The notes: generated from the letters alone by a model not told the origin. 64,000 nt of DNA from Bacteroidota bacterium (GCA_023395395.1 JAEWZH010000021.1:1-64000); one strand, 5' to 3'; shown: positions 26,586-35,832, counted from the first letter of the stretch. Numbers and translations: made by a program.

Positions 26586-27250
26586 AAGTAGATATCCATC
26601 CTTCATGGCAAGCGGTACTACAGCCTGACTTTGATATGCCCTACTTCAAAACGCTCACAGACAGAGTAAGGCTGGCATATCATACCACTGAAGTATACCC
26701 ACCAGCGCGTTTAATATTTAATGCTTTCAATCTAACTCCTTTTGATGAGGTAAAGGTGGTCATCCTTGGACAAGATCCCTATCACAACCCTGGACAGGCA
26801 ATGGGACTCAGCTTTTCTGTCCCTGAAAGAGTTCCATTGCCACCATCCCTGCAAAATATTTTCAAAGAAGCATCGGACGATCTACAACTTCCAGCACCAA
26901 CTAGTGGAGATCTTACGCACTGGGCTGAGCAAGGAGTACTGCTACTCAATACCATTCTAACAGTGCAGGCGCATCAACCTCACTCCCACCATTCCTTTGG
27001 TTGGCAGATTTTTACTGATAAAGTGATTGAGCTACTCAACAATAATCAGGAAGGAATTGTTTTTATACTGTGGGGAAGTGATGCCCAGCGAAAAGAATGG
27101 CAGATAGACCAGAGGAAACATTTGGTGCTCAAAGCACCCCACCCCTCGCCACTGTCTGCATATCGTGGTTTTTTCGGGACAAAACCATTTTCGCAAGCCA
27201 ACTACTACCTGATAAGTCGGGGCAAACGCCCAATCCAATGGATTAAGTAA
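26582..27250 (+). CDS. ung: Uracil-DNA glycosylase Ung (family 1)
   Basis: The enzyme removes uracil from DNA. The 222-aa protein shows the catalytic water-activating motif GQDPYHNPGQAMGLSFSV near residue 64 and the DNA-intercalation motif HPSPLSAYRGFFG near 188, both diagnostic of family-1 UDG. It starts within the stop of the AlkD-like gene (ATGA). Confidence 0.97.
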   Translation: MKVDIHPSWQAVLQPDFDMPYFKTLTDRVRLAYHTTEVYPPARLIFNAFNLTPFDEVKVVILGQDPYHNPGQAMGLSFSVPERVPLPPSLQNIFKEASDDLQLPAPTSGDLTHWAEQGVLLLNTILTVQAHQPHSHHSFGWQIFTDKVIELLNNNQEGIVFILWGSDAQRKEWQIDQRKHLVLKAPHPSPLSAYRGFFGTKPFSQANYYLISRGKRPIQWIK

Positions 27251-27272
27251 CCCTTTAGATTAATCATACAAA

Positions 27273-28274
27273 ATGAACATTGCGATAGTGGGCGCCTCAG
27301 GTGCCGTAGGTCAAGAGTTGATGAAACTATTAGTAGAGCGTAACTTCCCATACACGACGCTCCGACTATTTGGTTCAGCAAGAAGTGCTGGTCGTAAATA
27401 TACTGTACGGGGTGAGGAAATTGAGGTCGAACTCTTAGAGCACGGAGACGCTTTTAAGGGGATTGACATTGCTTTCACTTCAGCAGGAGGAGATACTTCT
27501 AGAGAGTATGCCGAGACGATTACCAAACACGGGGCTATTTTGATTGATAATTCAAGTGCCTTTCGTATGGATAAAGATGTTCCTCTCGTGGTTCCTGAGG
27601 TAAATGCGCATCGTGCGCTCGAAACGCCAAGAAATATCATCGCCAATCCTAATTGCACCACCATCCAAATGTTGGTACCACTCAAAGCAATTAACGACTT
27701 ATCACCCATCACAAAGGTGCACGTTGCGACCTACCAGAGTGCAAGCGGAGCAGGACAGTCAGGGATAGAGGAGCTCGAGCAACAGGCACATGATTATGCC
27801 GATGGCAAAGAGCTAACTGTGGAGAAGTTTGCCTACCAATTGCTCTTCAACCTAATTCCACAGGTTGATCAATTTACCGAAAACGGCTATACCAAAGAGG
27901 AACTAAAGATGATCAATGAGACCCAAAAGATTATGGAATTGCCTATCACAGTGAGTGCGACATGCGTGCGTGTACCTGTGCTTCGTGCGCACTCTGAAGC
28001 TGTCTGGGTAGAAACTGAGCAACCACTAACCGTAGAGCAAGTACGGGAAGCCATTCGCAAAGCAGCTGGAGCAGTCCTCATTGATGAACCGATGAAAAAA
28101 GAATACCCTATGCCACTATTTCTGTCTGGCAAGGATCCGGTCTATGTCGGTCGCATCCGTAAAGATCTTACCAATCCCAATGGTATCACTTTCTGGTGTG
28201 TCAGTGACCAAATCCGGAAAGGGGCTGCGCTCAATGCTATTCAGATCGCGGAATTCCTCTTGGCTAATAAGTAA
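27273..28274 (+). CDS. asd: Aspartate-semialdehyde dehydrogenase
   Basis: An NADPH-dependent enzyme reducing aspartyl phosphate to aspartate semialdehyde for lysine/diaminopimelate, threonine and methionine. The protein is 333 aa. It has an N-terminal Rossmann motif GASGAVGQEL, the catalytic cysteine in NPNCTTIQM near residue 129, SASGAGQSG near 153 and the RVPVLRAHSE histidine loop near 232. It lies 22 bp after ung and ends at a terminator. Confidence 0.96.
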   Translation: MNIAIVGASGAVGQELMKLLVERNFPYTTLRLFGSARSAGRKYTVRGEEIEVELLEHGDAFKGIDIAFTSAGGDTSREYAETITKHGAILIDNSSAFRMDKDVPLVVPEVNAHRALETPRNIIANPNCTTIQMLVPLKAINDLSPITKVHVATYQSASGAGQSGIEELEQQAHDYADGKELTVEKFAYQLLFNLIPQVDQFTENGYTKEELKMINETQKIMELPITVSATCVRVPVLRAHSEAVWVETEQPLTVEQVREAIRKAAGAVLIDEPMKKEYPMPLFLSGKDPVYVGRIRKDLTNPNGITFWCVSDQIRKGAALNAIQIAEFLLANK

Positions 28275-28298
28275 TGACAAGTTTACAAAATCTATGAC

Positions 28299-28332
28299 AA
28301 TGGAGAGTGACGTGTGTTTGTCACTCTCCATT
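28299..28332 (+). terminator. Terminator after asd
   Basis: A 13-bp perfect stem (AATGGAGAGTGAC and complement) with an 8-nt loop, followed by ATTATTTC. Confidence 0.82.
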
Positions 28333-28368
28333 ATTATTTCAGCCTAAAATAACTACCACATTTATTCC

Positions 28369-28397
28369 TTGTACATCGGACAAAAAACGTATATTTG
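28369..28397 (+). promoter_or_regulatory. Likely promoter of megL
   Basis: TTG at 28369-28371, 18 nt, TATATTTG at 28390-28397, about 32 bp before the start codon. The spacing is slightly short. Confidence 0.5.
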
Positions 28398-28429
28398 TCG
28401 CGACATGAAACCACAACCTATTTTTTAGT

Positions 28430-29629
28430 ATGAGCAATAACAATCAGAAGTCTGCCTATGGCTTCGACACTAGAGCAGTACACGGTGTTGGAGGGAAGAA
28501 TCCTTTCGGTGCACTGGCAACACCTATCTACCAAACCTCGACTTACGTATTTGACAATGCAGAGCAGGGTGGTGCCCGTTTTGCCCTAGAGGAGCCTGGT
28601 TATATCTACAGTCGCCTTGGCAATCCTACATGCACTCAAGTAGAAGAGAAGCTAGCTCTTTTGGAAGGTGCAGAAGCCGCTATCGCATGCGCCTCAGGAA
28701 TGGGAGCTATCACTTCTGCCCTATGGGTACTCCTACGACAGGGCGACCACATGATTGCACACAAGACTCTCTACGGTTGTACCTACGCTTACTTTTGCCA
28801 TGGTCTTAGTCGGTATGGCATTGATGTCTCTTTCGTGGACATGACAGATCCAGAGGAGGTACGTAAGGCTATTCGACCAAATACGAAAGTAGTTTATTTC
28901 GAAAGCCCCGCTAATCCTACCATGGAGATGATAGATATAGAAGCTATCGCTCAGATTGCGCACCAGGAGGAGGGCATCACAGTAGTAGCAGACAACACCT
29001 ATTGCACCCCTTATCTATGTCGTCCTCTCGAATATGGCGTGGATGTAGTGGTACACTCTGCCACCAAGTATCTCAATGGCCATGGAGATGTGATTGCAGG
29101 ATTTGTAGTCGGTTCGGCTGAATACATCACTCAAGTACGACTACTTGGCGTGAAAGACCTCACTGGTGCATGCCTTGGACCTCTAGAGGCATTTCTCATC
29201 TCAAGGGGCATGAAGACTCTCTCTATCCGTATGGATCGTCACTCTGAGAATGCCCAAAAGGTAGCCGAGTACCTAGCCAATCATCCCAAGGTTGCCCATG
29301 TAGAATATCCGGGGCTGGACAGCTTTAAATACAAAGCGCTTGCTGATAAGTACATGAAGCTTCCTGGAGGTATGATTTCCTTTGAAATTGAAGGCGGCAA
29401 GCCTGCTGGTCAAAGGCTCATCAATGCCTGCAAACTATGTGCAATTGCCGTATCGCTAGGTGATACCGAGACCCTCATCCAGCACCCTGCGAGTATGACC
29501 CATAGCCCATATACTCCGGAAGAGTGTGCTGCTGCCGGTATCTCTCAGGGGCTTGTGCGTCTCTCCATAGGGCTCGAAAACGTGGAGGATATCATCGACG
29601 ATCTTGAGCAAGCACTTATGCAAGTATAA
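28430..29629 (+). CDS. megL: L-methionine gamma-lyase
   Basis: A PLP enzyme splitting methionine to methanethiol, ammonia and 2-oxobutyrate. The protein is 399 aa. The cofactor lysine is K213 in SATKYLNGHGD. The active-site cysteine C117 in LYGCTYAYF is what separates methionine gamma-lyase from cystathionine lyases and synthases, which have glycine or proline there. The N-terminal sequence strongly recalls P. gingivalis METase. It is a single-gene unit with a promoter and a very strong terminator. Confidence 0.93.
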   Translation: MSNNNQKSAYGFDTRAVHGVGGKNPFGALATPIYQTSTYVFDNAEQGGARFALEEPGYIYSRLGNPTCTQVEEKLALLEGAEAAIACASGMGAITSALWVLLRQGDHMIAHKTLYGCTYAYFCHGLSRYGIDVSFVDMTDPEEVRKAIRPNTKVVYFESPANPTMEMIDIEAIAQIAHQEEGITVVADNTYCTPYLCRPLEYGVDVVVHSATKYLNGHGDVIAGFVVGSAEYITQVRLLGVKDLTGACLGPLEAFLISRGMKTLSIRMDRHSENAQKVAEYLANHPKVAHVEYPGLDSFKYKALADKYMKLPGGMISFEIEGGKPAGQRLINACKLCAIAVSLGDTETLIQHPASMTHSPYTPEECAAAGISQGLVRLSIGLENVEDIIDDLEQALMQV

Positions 29630-29654
29630 ATAGGGCGGAAAGGACAATCGTCAG

Positions 29655-29695
29655 ATTGAGAGGGGTGGGCAATTGCCCACCCCTCTCAATTTTTG
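29655..29695 (+). terminator. Strong terminator after megL
   Basis: A perfect 36-bp palindrome (29655-29690) centred on GGGCAATTGCCC with outer ATTGAGAGG, followed by a T run. Confidence 0.93.
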
Positions 29696-29713
29696 TAAAA
29701 TAGTCGCTATTCT

Positions 29714-29744
29714 TTGGAGAGAAGCGGAGAATTAGGTAAATTCG
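29714..29744 (+). promoter_or_regulatory. Possible promoter of the amidase operon
   Basis: TTG at 29714-29716, 20 nt, TAAATTCG at 29737-29744 (one base off TAnnTTTG), 32 bp before the amidase start. Confidence 0.45.
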
Positions 29745-29776
29745 CAAGATAAAAGATGCGTAAAAGACATAAGTAG

Positions 29777-30853
29777 ATGAGACGTAACGTATGTAGATGG
29801 GCTTTTTGGGTCTTGGCTTTTGTATTAATAGCCCCAATATCGGAAGCGCGAGACAATAAAGGGCGATTTGTGGTGGTTATTGATCCAGGACATGGTGGTA
29901 AAGATAGTGGAGCCAAGGGGCGCAATTCTTTGGAGAAGAATATTGTACTAGATGTCGCCCTTCAGACGGGGGCAAGGATAAAAGCTCTCAATCCCAATAT
30001 CATCGTACACTATACGAGAGATGATGATACCTTTATCGGACTGAAGCAAAGGGCAGTCTTTGCCAACAATAAGAAAGCTGATCTATTTGTCAGTATCCAT
30101 GCCAATTCTCACAAGACTAGTTCTCCTCACGGCGCTGAGACTTTTGTACTTGGGTTGCACCGTACGCAAGACAATCTAAGTGTGGCAATGAAAGAGAACT
30201 CCGCTATCCTCTACGAGAAGGATTATACCGTCACTTATCAGGGATTCGATCCTAATCAAAGTGAGAGCTATGTTATATTCAACTTTATACAGAATAAGCA
30301 CTTGGAGCAAAGCATTGCACTCGCCGATATCATACAGGATGGATTGGTAAGTACTGGGCTATTCAATAGGGGAGTAAAGCAAGATGGGTTCCTAGTACTT
30401 CGTGAGGTAGCGATGCCAAGTGTATTGATAGAATTGGGGTTTATTAGCAATAGAGAAAACGAAAACTATATGCGCTCTAAAAAGGGGAGTCAAGAACTTT
30501 CCAATAAGATTGCCAAGGCAATAGTAGAGTACGAAGAAAAACTATCGGAGCGTTCAAGTAAAGAGACAAACTCAGAAACCGTTAAAGCCTCTAATGAAAA
30601 GACAAACAGCGATGCTATCTACTATCGCATCCAAGTCTTGGCAGATAAGAGAAAATTAAGCCCGAATCACTTCAAGGGTTACACAGAAGTAGTCCGGAGC
30701 TATAAGGAAGGAGATTTTTACAAATATACCCTCTATAACACCAAAGATCTAGAAGAGGCAAAACGCCTACAGAAGGAACTAAAGGGGAAATACAAAGACT
30801 GCTTTATCGTAGGCTTTGACGGAAATGACAATAAAGTGGGGAGCTATTATTAA
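29777..30853 (+). CDS. N-acetylmuramoyl-L-alanine amidase with SPOR domain
   Basis: A 358-aa periplasmic peptidoglycan amidase. The signal peptide covers residues 1-24. The Amidase_3 domain has zinc ligands in VVIDPGHGGKDSG (His near 38), the SIHANS loop near 112 and the catalytic glutamate in LIELGFISN near 220. A linker rich in S, E, T and K leads to a C-terminal SPOR-like domain (about 280-350) that binds denuded glycan at division sites. The role is cell separation by analogy with AmiC. It heads a run of eight closely spaced genes ending at 35780. Confidence 0.9.
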   Translation: MRRNVCRWAFWVLAFVLIAPISEARDNKGRFVVVIDPGHGGKDSGAKGRNSLEKNIVLDVALQTGARIKALNPNIIVHYTRDDDTFIGLKQRAVFANNKKADLFVSIHANSHKTSSPHGAETFVLGLHRTQDNLSVAMKENSAILYEKDYTVTYQGFDPNQSESYVIFNFIQNKHLEQSIALADIIQDGLVSTGLFNRGVKQDGFLVLREVAMPSVLIELGFISNRENENYMRSKKGSQELSNKIAKAIVEYEEKLSERSSKETNSETVKASNEKTNSDAIYYRIQVLADKRKLSPNHFKGYTEVVRSYKEGDFYKYTLYNTKDLEEAKRLQKELKGKYKDCFIVGFDGNDNKVGSYY

Positions 30854-30854
30854 T

Positions 30855-31550
30855 ATGATGACAAGAAGCAAACACTATTCGCCACACACCAAGATGGCGG
30901 ACTTGGTCAGTGACCATTACAAGATTCTTCTCCTAATCTACCGATTCGATATACCACTCGGGATGGGGGAAAAGACAATCAAAGAGATTTGTGAAGAATA
31001 TGATGTGGACGTAGAGACCTTTCTCTTCATTGTCCACTTCCTCCTCTTCAGAGAGGGGACAGGATCCCAAGAGCTACACAAGAAGCTGTCTCTCCCTCTG
31101 ATCATCCGCTTCCTAAGGAATAGCCATAGCTATTTCCTCGATTATCGGCTCCCCGAGATCAAGCGGAATATGATGGAGGCAGTCGGTGAAGCGCCTCAGG
31201 ACATCCAATTTGTCATCAATAAGTATTTTGACGAATACCAGCAAGAGGTATTTCAACACATGAAGTATGAAAATGAAGTGGTCTTTCCCTATGCTGAGGC
31301 TTTAATGGAAGGTGCGAAAGATCCAGACTACTCGATTAGTACTTTTGAGAAGATGCACGATCAAGTAGAGCTAAAGATGCTGGAGCTGAAAAATATATTC
31401 ATCAAGTATTACCCCATGGCGACGGATTATAAGGTCAACAACATACTTCATGACTTATTTACCTGCAGTGAAGAGCTCCACAATCACAACGATGTGGAGG
31501 ACTTCGTCTTCATACAAATAGTCAAGGAACTTGAGGAGGAAGTACTCTAA
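30855..31550 (+). CDS. Hemerythrin-like (HHE) protein, RIC/ScdA-like
   Basis: A cytoplasmic helical protein of about 231 aa. An N-terminal region (about residues 14-62) resembles the ScdA_N/DUF542 segment of RIC iron-cluster repair proteins but without its usual cysteine pair. The C-terminal half has the diiron HHE ligand pattern: H91, H135xxxE139, H168 and H211xxxE215. Hemerythrin-like proteins bind O2 or NO or release iron for Fe-S repair. Start is the ATG at 30855, just after the amidase stop. Its stop overlaps the ATG of the LuxR-type regulator (TAATG), so the two are coupled. Confidence 0.75.
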   Translation: MMTRSKHYSPHTKMADLVSDHYKILLLIYRFDIPLGMGEKTIKEICEEYDVDVETFLFIVHFLLFREGTGSQELHKKLSLPLIIRFLRNSHSYFLDYRLPEIKRNMMEAVGEAPQDIQFVINKYFDEYQQEVFQHMKYENEVVFPYAEALMEGAKDPDYSISTFEKMHDQVELKMLELKNIFIKYYPMATDYKVNNILHDLFTCSEELHNHNDVEDFVFIQIVKELEEEVL

Positions 31551-32155
31551 TGGCTAATAAGAAGTATTATACGGTACTCATGGCTTTGGGAGATGAGGGT
31601 AGTGCATGCCATCTAGGACGCATCCTAGAGATACAAAACGTAATCGGGCTCCACATTGAACGCCTCAAAGATCCCTTTATGCTTGTGGAAACCACGAAAG
31701 CTCTCGTGCCTGATTTACTGATTGTTTCTCCAACTATATTGTCAGCTCCCATGATCCCCAGCTTCAAGGAGGTACTCGGGAGGCATGAGCTCAAAATTGT
31801 CTCGTATTGCACTACACTGGTCGAAGCTGACCTAGTCCAGCATTTCAACGGAAAGATCCTCTCGACTGATGACGAAAACGAAGTCATTAACGTCATAGAG
31901 AGTGTACTAGAGGTAGAGAACAACGACGCCAACGAGATGGTACTCACACCTCGAGAGCAAGAGGTAGTCATCGCTGTGGTCAAGGGATTGACTAATAAGG
32001 AGATTGCCGATACTTTATTCCTTTCCACTCATACCATCATCACGCACCGTAGAAACATTGCGAGGAAACTCAATATTCATAGTCCTTCTGGACTTACGAT
32101 ATACGCGATTATGAATAAATTAGTCACCCTTGATGAGATCAAAGATCATATCTGA
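31550..32155 (+). CDS. LuxR-family regulator with atypical receiver
   Basis: A 201-aa DNA-binding regulator. The C-terminal GerE/LuxR helix-turn-helix (about 133-195) is clear: LTPREQEVV, GLTNKEIAD and STHTIITHRRNIARKL. The N-terminal half folds like a receiver but the usual phospho-acceptor strand reads PDLLIVSPT, with serine where aspartate is expected, so phosphorylation looks unlikely. It is fused by a 1-bp overlap to the hemerythrin-like gene, suggesting that protein supplies the signal. The architecture recalls P. gingivalis CdhR (PG1237), which I name from memory without confirmation. Confidence 0.85.
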   Translation: MANKKYYTVLMALGDEGSACHLGRILEIQNVIGLHIERLKDPFMLVETTKALVPDLLIVSPTILSAPMIPSFKEVLGRHELKIVSYCTTLVEADLVQHFNGKILSTDDENEVINVIESVLEVENNDANEMVLTPREQEVVIAVVKGLTNKEIADTLFLSTHTIITHRRNIARKLNIHSPSGLTIYAIMNKLVTLDEIKDHI

Positions 32156-32163
32156 TCGGTATC

Positions 32164-33285
32164 ATGGCTGGCATCTACTTACACATCCCCTTTTGTCAAA
32201 AGAAGTGCCTCTACTGTGACTTCTACTCCGTGGTGAGTGGTAGCCAGATAATCGGTTTTACCAAAGCTATACAGATAGAGGCACGAAAAAGATCTTATGA
32301 ACTCTCTGGAAAGAAAATTGACACCATATACTTTGGAGGAGGCACCCCTTCGATGCTCTATCATAAGTATATTGGAGAGATTTTGCAAACCCTTAGAGAC
32401 GCATACGATGTCGCACCAGATGTAGAGATTACCATGGAATGCAATCCAGGTGATGTCTCTCAAATGGATATTGCTCGATTGATTAACTACGGGGTGAATC
32501 GATTCAGTATCGGTGCGCAGAGCTTTCAACCCAAGCTTCTCAAAACTCTTGGTCGCAGGCACAATGCAGAAGAAACGAAGGAACTCTTTGGGTATCTCCG
32601 CAGCGAAGGTATTACCAATATATCACTAGATCTCATTTATAGTATCCCAGGAGAAGATCTTGACCTTCTTAGGCGAGATCTCGATCACATTCTCCACCTC
32701 AATCCCGAGCACATATCAGCATACGATTTGATATATGAGCAAGGCACTCCTTTCTATGAGATGAGGGAGCAGGGTTCGCTTATAGAGATTCCCGAGGAGC
32801 TATCCATCCAGATGGCACATAAGGTACGTGAAGTACTAAGCCTCGGTGGATACGAACAGTACGAGATATCTAACTATGCCAAGCCTGGCTATCGCTCAAG
32901 GCATAATAGCAGCTACTGGCAAGGTCTGCCATATATAGGGCTTGGACCATCTGCCCACAGCTACCAGGACTCTTGGCGCTCGTGGAATGCTTCTTCTCTT
33001 AACGATTACAATAGCCAGCTACTCCACAATGCGGGCTTTCTAACCCGTAACTACGAACGGATTTCCCCCGAAATGGCCTATGAGGAGTATCTACTCACTC
33101 GCCTCCGCACCAAAGAGGGGATTTCGCTCTCAGAGATGGAAGCGAAGGGCTTCCCCATACCTCAAAAGAAGATAGAGGAGAGCATCGCTGAAGGATTGCT
33201 GGAGCAAATAGGCAATCGCTTTGCTTTGACAGAAAAGGGACTAGACTATGCAGATAGAGTTATTTTCAACTTAGTTAATGGATAA
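32164..33285 (+). CDS. hemW: HemW-like radical-SAM protein
   Basis: A 373-aa member of the coproporphyrinogen dehydrogenase-like radical-SAM family. HemW proteins act as haem chaperones rather than as true HemN oxidases. It has the cluster motif CX3CX2C followed by a fourth cysteine-position residue (CQKKCLYCDFYS, residues 10-21; the extra C of HemN is replaced by Y). GGGTPS is near residue 60 and FSIGAQSF near 115. It is the third gene of the regulator cluster, 8 bp after the LuxR gene. Confidence 0.88.
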   Translation: MAGIYLHIPFCQKKCLYCDFYSVVSGSQIIGFTKAIQIEARKRSYELSGKKIDTIYFGGGTPSMLYHKYIGEILQTLRDAYDVAPDVEITMECNPGDVSQMDIARLINYGVNRFSIGAQSFQPKLLKTLGRRHNAEETKELFGYLRSEGITNISLDLIYSIPGEDLDLLRRDLDHILHLNPEHISAYDLIYEQGTPFYEMREQGSLIEIPEELSIQMAHKVREVLSLGGYEQYEISNYAKPGYRSRHNSSYWQGLPYIGLGPSAHSYQDSWRSWNASSLNDYNSQLLHNAGFLTRNYERISPEMAYEEYLLTRLRTKEGISLSEMEAKGFPIPQKKIEESIAEGLLEQIGNRFALTEKGLDYADRVIFNLVNG

Positions 33286-33833
33286 TGTTTTCACATACCA
33301 CATTTTTGACAAGAAAAAGGCGGAGCGTGCGCAAGTACGCTCAAGAAAAAATCAATCCTGAAGTACTTCAAGATATATTAGAAGCAGGACTCAGAGCTCC
33401 GACCTCCAAGAATAATAGAGGGACTCGTTTCATCGTCATAGAAGACAAAGCGATGCTCCAAACCATTAGCGAATGCCGTGAGCATGGGAGCTCATTCTTG
33501 GCAGGAGCTTCACTCGCCATAGTAGTTTGTAGCGATGGCAACAAAAGCGCACGACCATATTCCGACTGTGCGGTAGCTGCCTCCTATATGCAGCTGGCGA
33601 TAACCGATAATGATCTGGGCTCATGCTGGTGTCATATTGAAGACACCACATCCCCAAAAGGAGCTACAGCAGAAGAATACATCAAGTACAAGCTCGATCT
33701 CCCCAATAGTTTTAAAGTCCTCTGTGTGCTCGGAATTGGCGAAGTCGCTGAGGAGGATATGCTCAAACCACGTGAACGGGAGATCGAGTGGGAGCGCACT
33801 TATATAGGTCGATATGAAGAGCGAGAAGTGTAA
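33285..33833 (+). CDS. Nitroreductase family FMN protein
   Basis: A 182-aa flavoprotein of the nitroreductase superfamily. The N-terminal RKRRSVRKYAQEKI motif binds FMN phosphate, AGLRAPTSKNNRG forms the flavin pocket and GSCWCHIED near residue 108 is the second conserved block. C-terminal GIGEVAEE replaces the more usual G-x-P motif. It may reduce quinones or nitro compounds with NAD(P)H. The start overlaps the hemW stop by 1 bp and its end overlaps the DUF2520 gene by 20 bp. Confidence 0.87.
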   Translation: MFSHTTFLTRKRRSVRKYAQEKINPEVLQDILEAGLRAPTSKNNRGTRFIVIEDKAMLQTISECREHGSSFLAGASLAIVVCSDGNKSARPYSDCAVAASYMQLAITDNDLGSCWCHIEDTTSPKGATAEEYIKYKLDLPNSFKVLCVLGIGEVAEEDMLKPREREIEWERTYIGRYEEREV

Positions 33834-34596
33834 GTTTGCCCTTATCGGAAGCGGGAGAGTCGCCAGTCACTTAGCACCTGCTTTGATAGCTGGCGGTATG
33901 GAGTGCGTAGCAGTCTATAGCCCCACATATTCCAATGCAGAAGCACTCGCTAGCAAGGTAGGGAGCAAGGTGATGAATCTACCAAAGCTAGTCGCTAACG
34001 AAGTAGACTTCGTGCTACTCTCTGTCAAGGACGATGCGATTACCGAGGTGACAAAAGCTTTCCCCATAGGCTATCCCTCAGTAGTGCTCCACACCTCTGG
34101 TGGCACCTCTATCAATGCACTCGCCCCAATCAGGCATAGAGGCGTGCTCTACCCCATGCAGACCTTTTCGCTAGATAGAGACCTCTGCATTCCCGATATC
34201 CCCATATTTACAGAAGCAACAGATGAGTTTACCCTCAATATGATTGGTCGTATTACACATGTCCTCGGGAGCAAAGAGGTACATCCTCTTTCTAGCGATG
34301 AGCGTGTGAGACTACACCTTGCCTCTGTCTTTGCCTGCAACTTTGTCAATCATCTATATGCCCAAGCCGACCGTGTGATGAAGAGTATAGGGTTGGACTT
34401 TTCTCTTCTAGCACCTCTAGTAGAGGAGACTCTGTCAAAGGCGATAGACAATGCTCCTCATTCAGTACAGACTGGTCCTGCTACCCGTAGAGACCAAAAG
34501 ACCATCGACCGACATCTCGCTCTACTTCAGGGTGATGCGCACAGAATATATGAAGTAATAACCCAATCCATTATCCATGAGCAGTTTCCCGATTGA
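33814..34596 (+). CDS. Rossmann-like/DUF2520 dehydrogenase-like protein
   Basis: A 260-aa protein with an N-terminal NAD(P)-binding motif IGSGRVASHLAPAL (about 10-23) and a C-terminal helical DUF2520 domain (about 125-255), as in 6-phosphogluconate-dehydrogenase-like proteins. Its substrate is unknown. It overlaps both neighbours by 20 bp, showing tight packing in the operon. In Bacteroidetes this gene commonly sits before KdsC-like and Maf-like genes, as here. Confidence 0.85.
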   Translation: MKSEKCKFALIGSGRVASHLAPALIAGGMECVAVYSPTYSNAEALASKVGSKVMNLPKLVANEVDFVLLSVKDDAITEVTKAFPIGYPSVVLHTSGGTSINALAPIRHRGVLYPMQTFSLDRDLCIPDIPIFTEATDEFTLNMIGRITHVLGSKEVHPLSSDERVRLHLASVFACNFVNHLYAQADRVMKSIGLDFSLLAPLVEETLSKAIDNAPHSVQTGPATRRDQKTIDRHLALLQGDAHRIYEVITQSIIHEQFPD

Positions 34597-35101
34597 TCTT
34601 AGCCATATCGAGGCAGTACTATTTGACGTGGACGGTGTCCTCTCTAAAGTTACAACTGCCCTCGACACCAATGGACAACCAGCCCGCACCGTCAATGTCC
34701 GTGATGGCTACGGCATCCGTGAAGCCATCAAAAGAGGTATCACCGTGGGTATTATCTCTGGAGGTATATCAGATAGTATTCGCATGCGCTATGCCAACCT
34801 CGGGGTAAAGCATATATATATGGGAGCAAGCTTAAAGATTGAGGCGCTTGAAGACTTTCTCCATAAAACTGGTATCAAAAGTAGCCAATGTATCTTTGTG
34901 GGTGATGATATTCCCGACATTCCTGTGATGAAATATTGTGGATTCTCTATAGCGCCCAAAGATGCCTCTCCTGAAGCCAAAGCCATCGCCCACCATATTC
35001 TACCCATCAAGGGAGGGCACGGTGTAGCGAGAGCGGTTCTCGAAGAGCTTCTAAAGGTAAAAGGGCTTTGGATGTGTGACGAACATGCTTTTGGTTGGTA
35101 G
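34577..35101 (+). CDS. HAD phosphatase, KdsC-like
   Basis: A 174-aa HAD-superfamily enzyme close to 3-deoxy-D-manno-octulosonate-8-phosphate phosphatase (KdsC), which produces Kdo for lipopolysaccharide. Motif I is FDVDGVLS near residue 15, motif II IISGG near 58 and motif IV GDDIPDIPVM near 108. It lacks a cap domain, as the tetrameric KdsC type does. A Kdo role is inferred from the family. Confidence 0.85.
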   Translation: MSSFPIDLSHIEAVLFDVDGVLSKVTTALDTNGQPARTVNVRDGYGIREAIKRGITVGIISGGISDSIRMRYANLGVKHIYMGASLKIEALEDFLHKTGIKSSQCIFVGDDIPDIPVMKYCGFSIAPKDASPEAKAIAHHILPIKGGHGVARAVLEELLKVKGLWMCDEHAFGW

Positions 35102-35102
35102 T

Positions 35103-35780
35103 ATGAAAATGGATAAATCACACCCCTTGGCTCATCTTCTTGAGGGCAAACGAATCGTACTAGGATCACAATCCCCTAGACGCATCGAAATCCTCTCACA
35201 GCTAGGACTTCCCTTCGAGTGCCGACCTAGCCATGCCCCCGAGGATCACGACAAATACACCAAAGCCGAAGATGTCCCACAGCTCCTTGCACACCGCAAA
35301 GCAGAATATCTACGATCAACACTAGCACCAAACGAGCTACTCATTACAGCCGATACCATCGTGATTTTAGGAGAAGAAATCATCGAAAAGCCCAAAGACT
35401 TAGCAGACGCTAAGTGCTTCCTAGAAAAACTCTCGGGTCAATGGCATAAAGTCATCACCGGATATTGTATCCTTAGTCATGATAAAGAGTATCAAGCCAG
35501 CGTAGAGAGCAGTATTCGATTTGCCGAGCTCCATCCTGATGAAATTGAATATTACATTACTAGGTATCAGGTTCTTGACAAAGCAGGTGCCTATGGCATT
35601 CAAGATTGGATTGGGCTCATCGGCGTAGCTGAGATACGAGGGTCGTACCACAATGTAATGGGACTTCCGTCAGCACATCTCTATAGTAACCTCAAAAAAT
35701 TCCTCTCCTGGAACAAGACAGTGGAGATCTCAGAGTCGAAGAATTTTGATCAAACTAGCGGAGCCAATTGCCCTTATTGA
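35103..35780 (+). CDS. Maf-like nucleoside triphosphate pyrophosphatase
   Basis: A 225-aa Maf/HAM1-superfamily protein. It has the N-terminal LGSQSPRRIEIL motif, ITADTIVILGEEIIEKP near residue 80, and DKAGAYGIQDWIG near 160. Maf proteins hydrolyse dTTP/UTP or modified nucleotides and have been linked to septum inhibition. The start is the ATG at 35103, one base after the KdsC-like stop. It ends the operon. The last 20 or so residues extend beyond the usual family end. Confidence 0.9.
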   Translation: MKMDKSHPLAHLLEGKRIVLGSQSPRRIEILSQLGLPFECRPSHAPEDHDKYTKAEDVPQLLAHRKAEYLRSTLAPNELLITADTIVILGEEIIEKPKDLADAKCFLEKLSGQWHKVITGYCILSHDKEYQASVESSIRFAELHPDEIEYYITRYQVLDKAGAYGIQDWIGLIGVAEIRGSYHNVMGLPSAHLYSNLKKFLSWNKTVEISESKNFDQTSGANCPY

Positions 35781-35832
35781 AAGTCGTTTCACTGAAATTT
35801 AATAATCAAATATCATCCAAAACAGAAAAACT

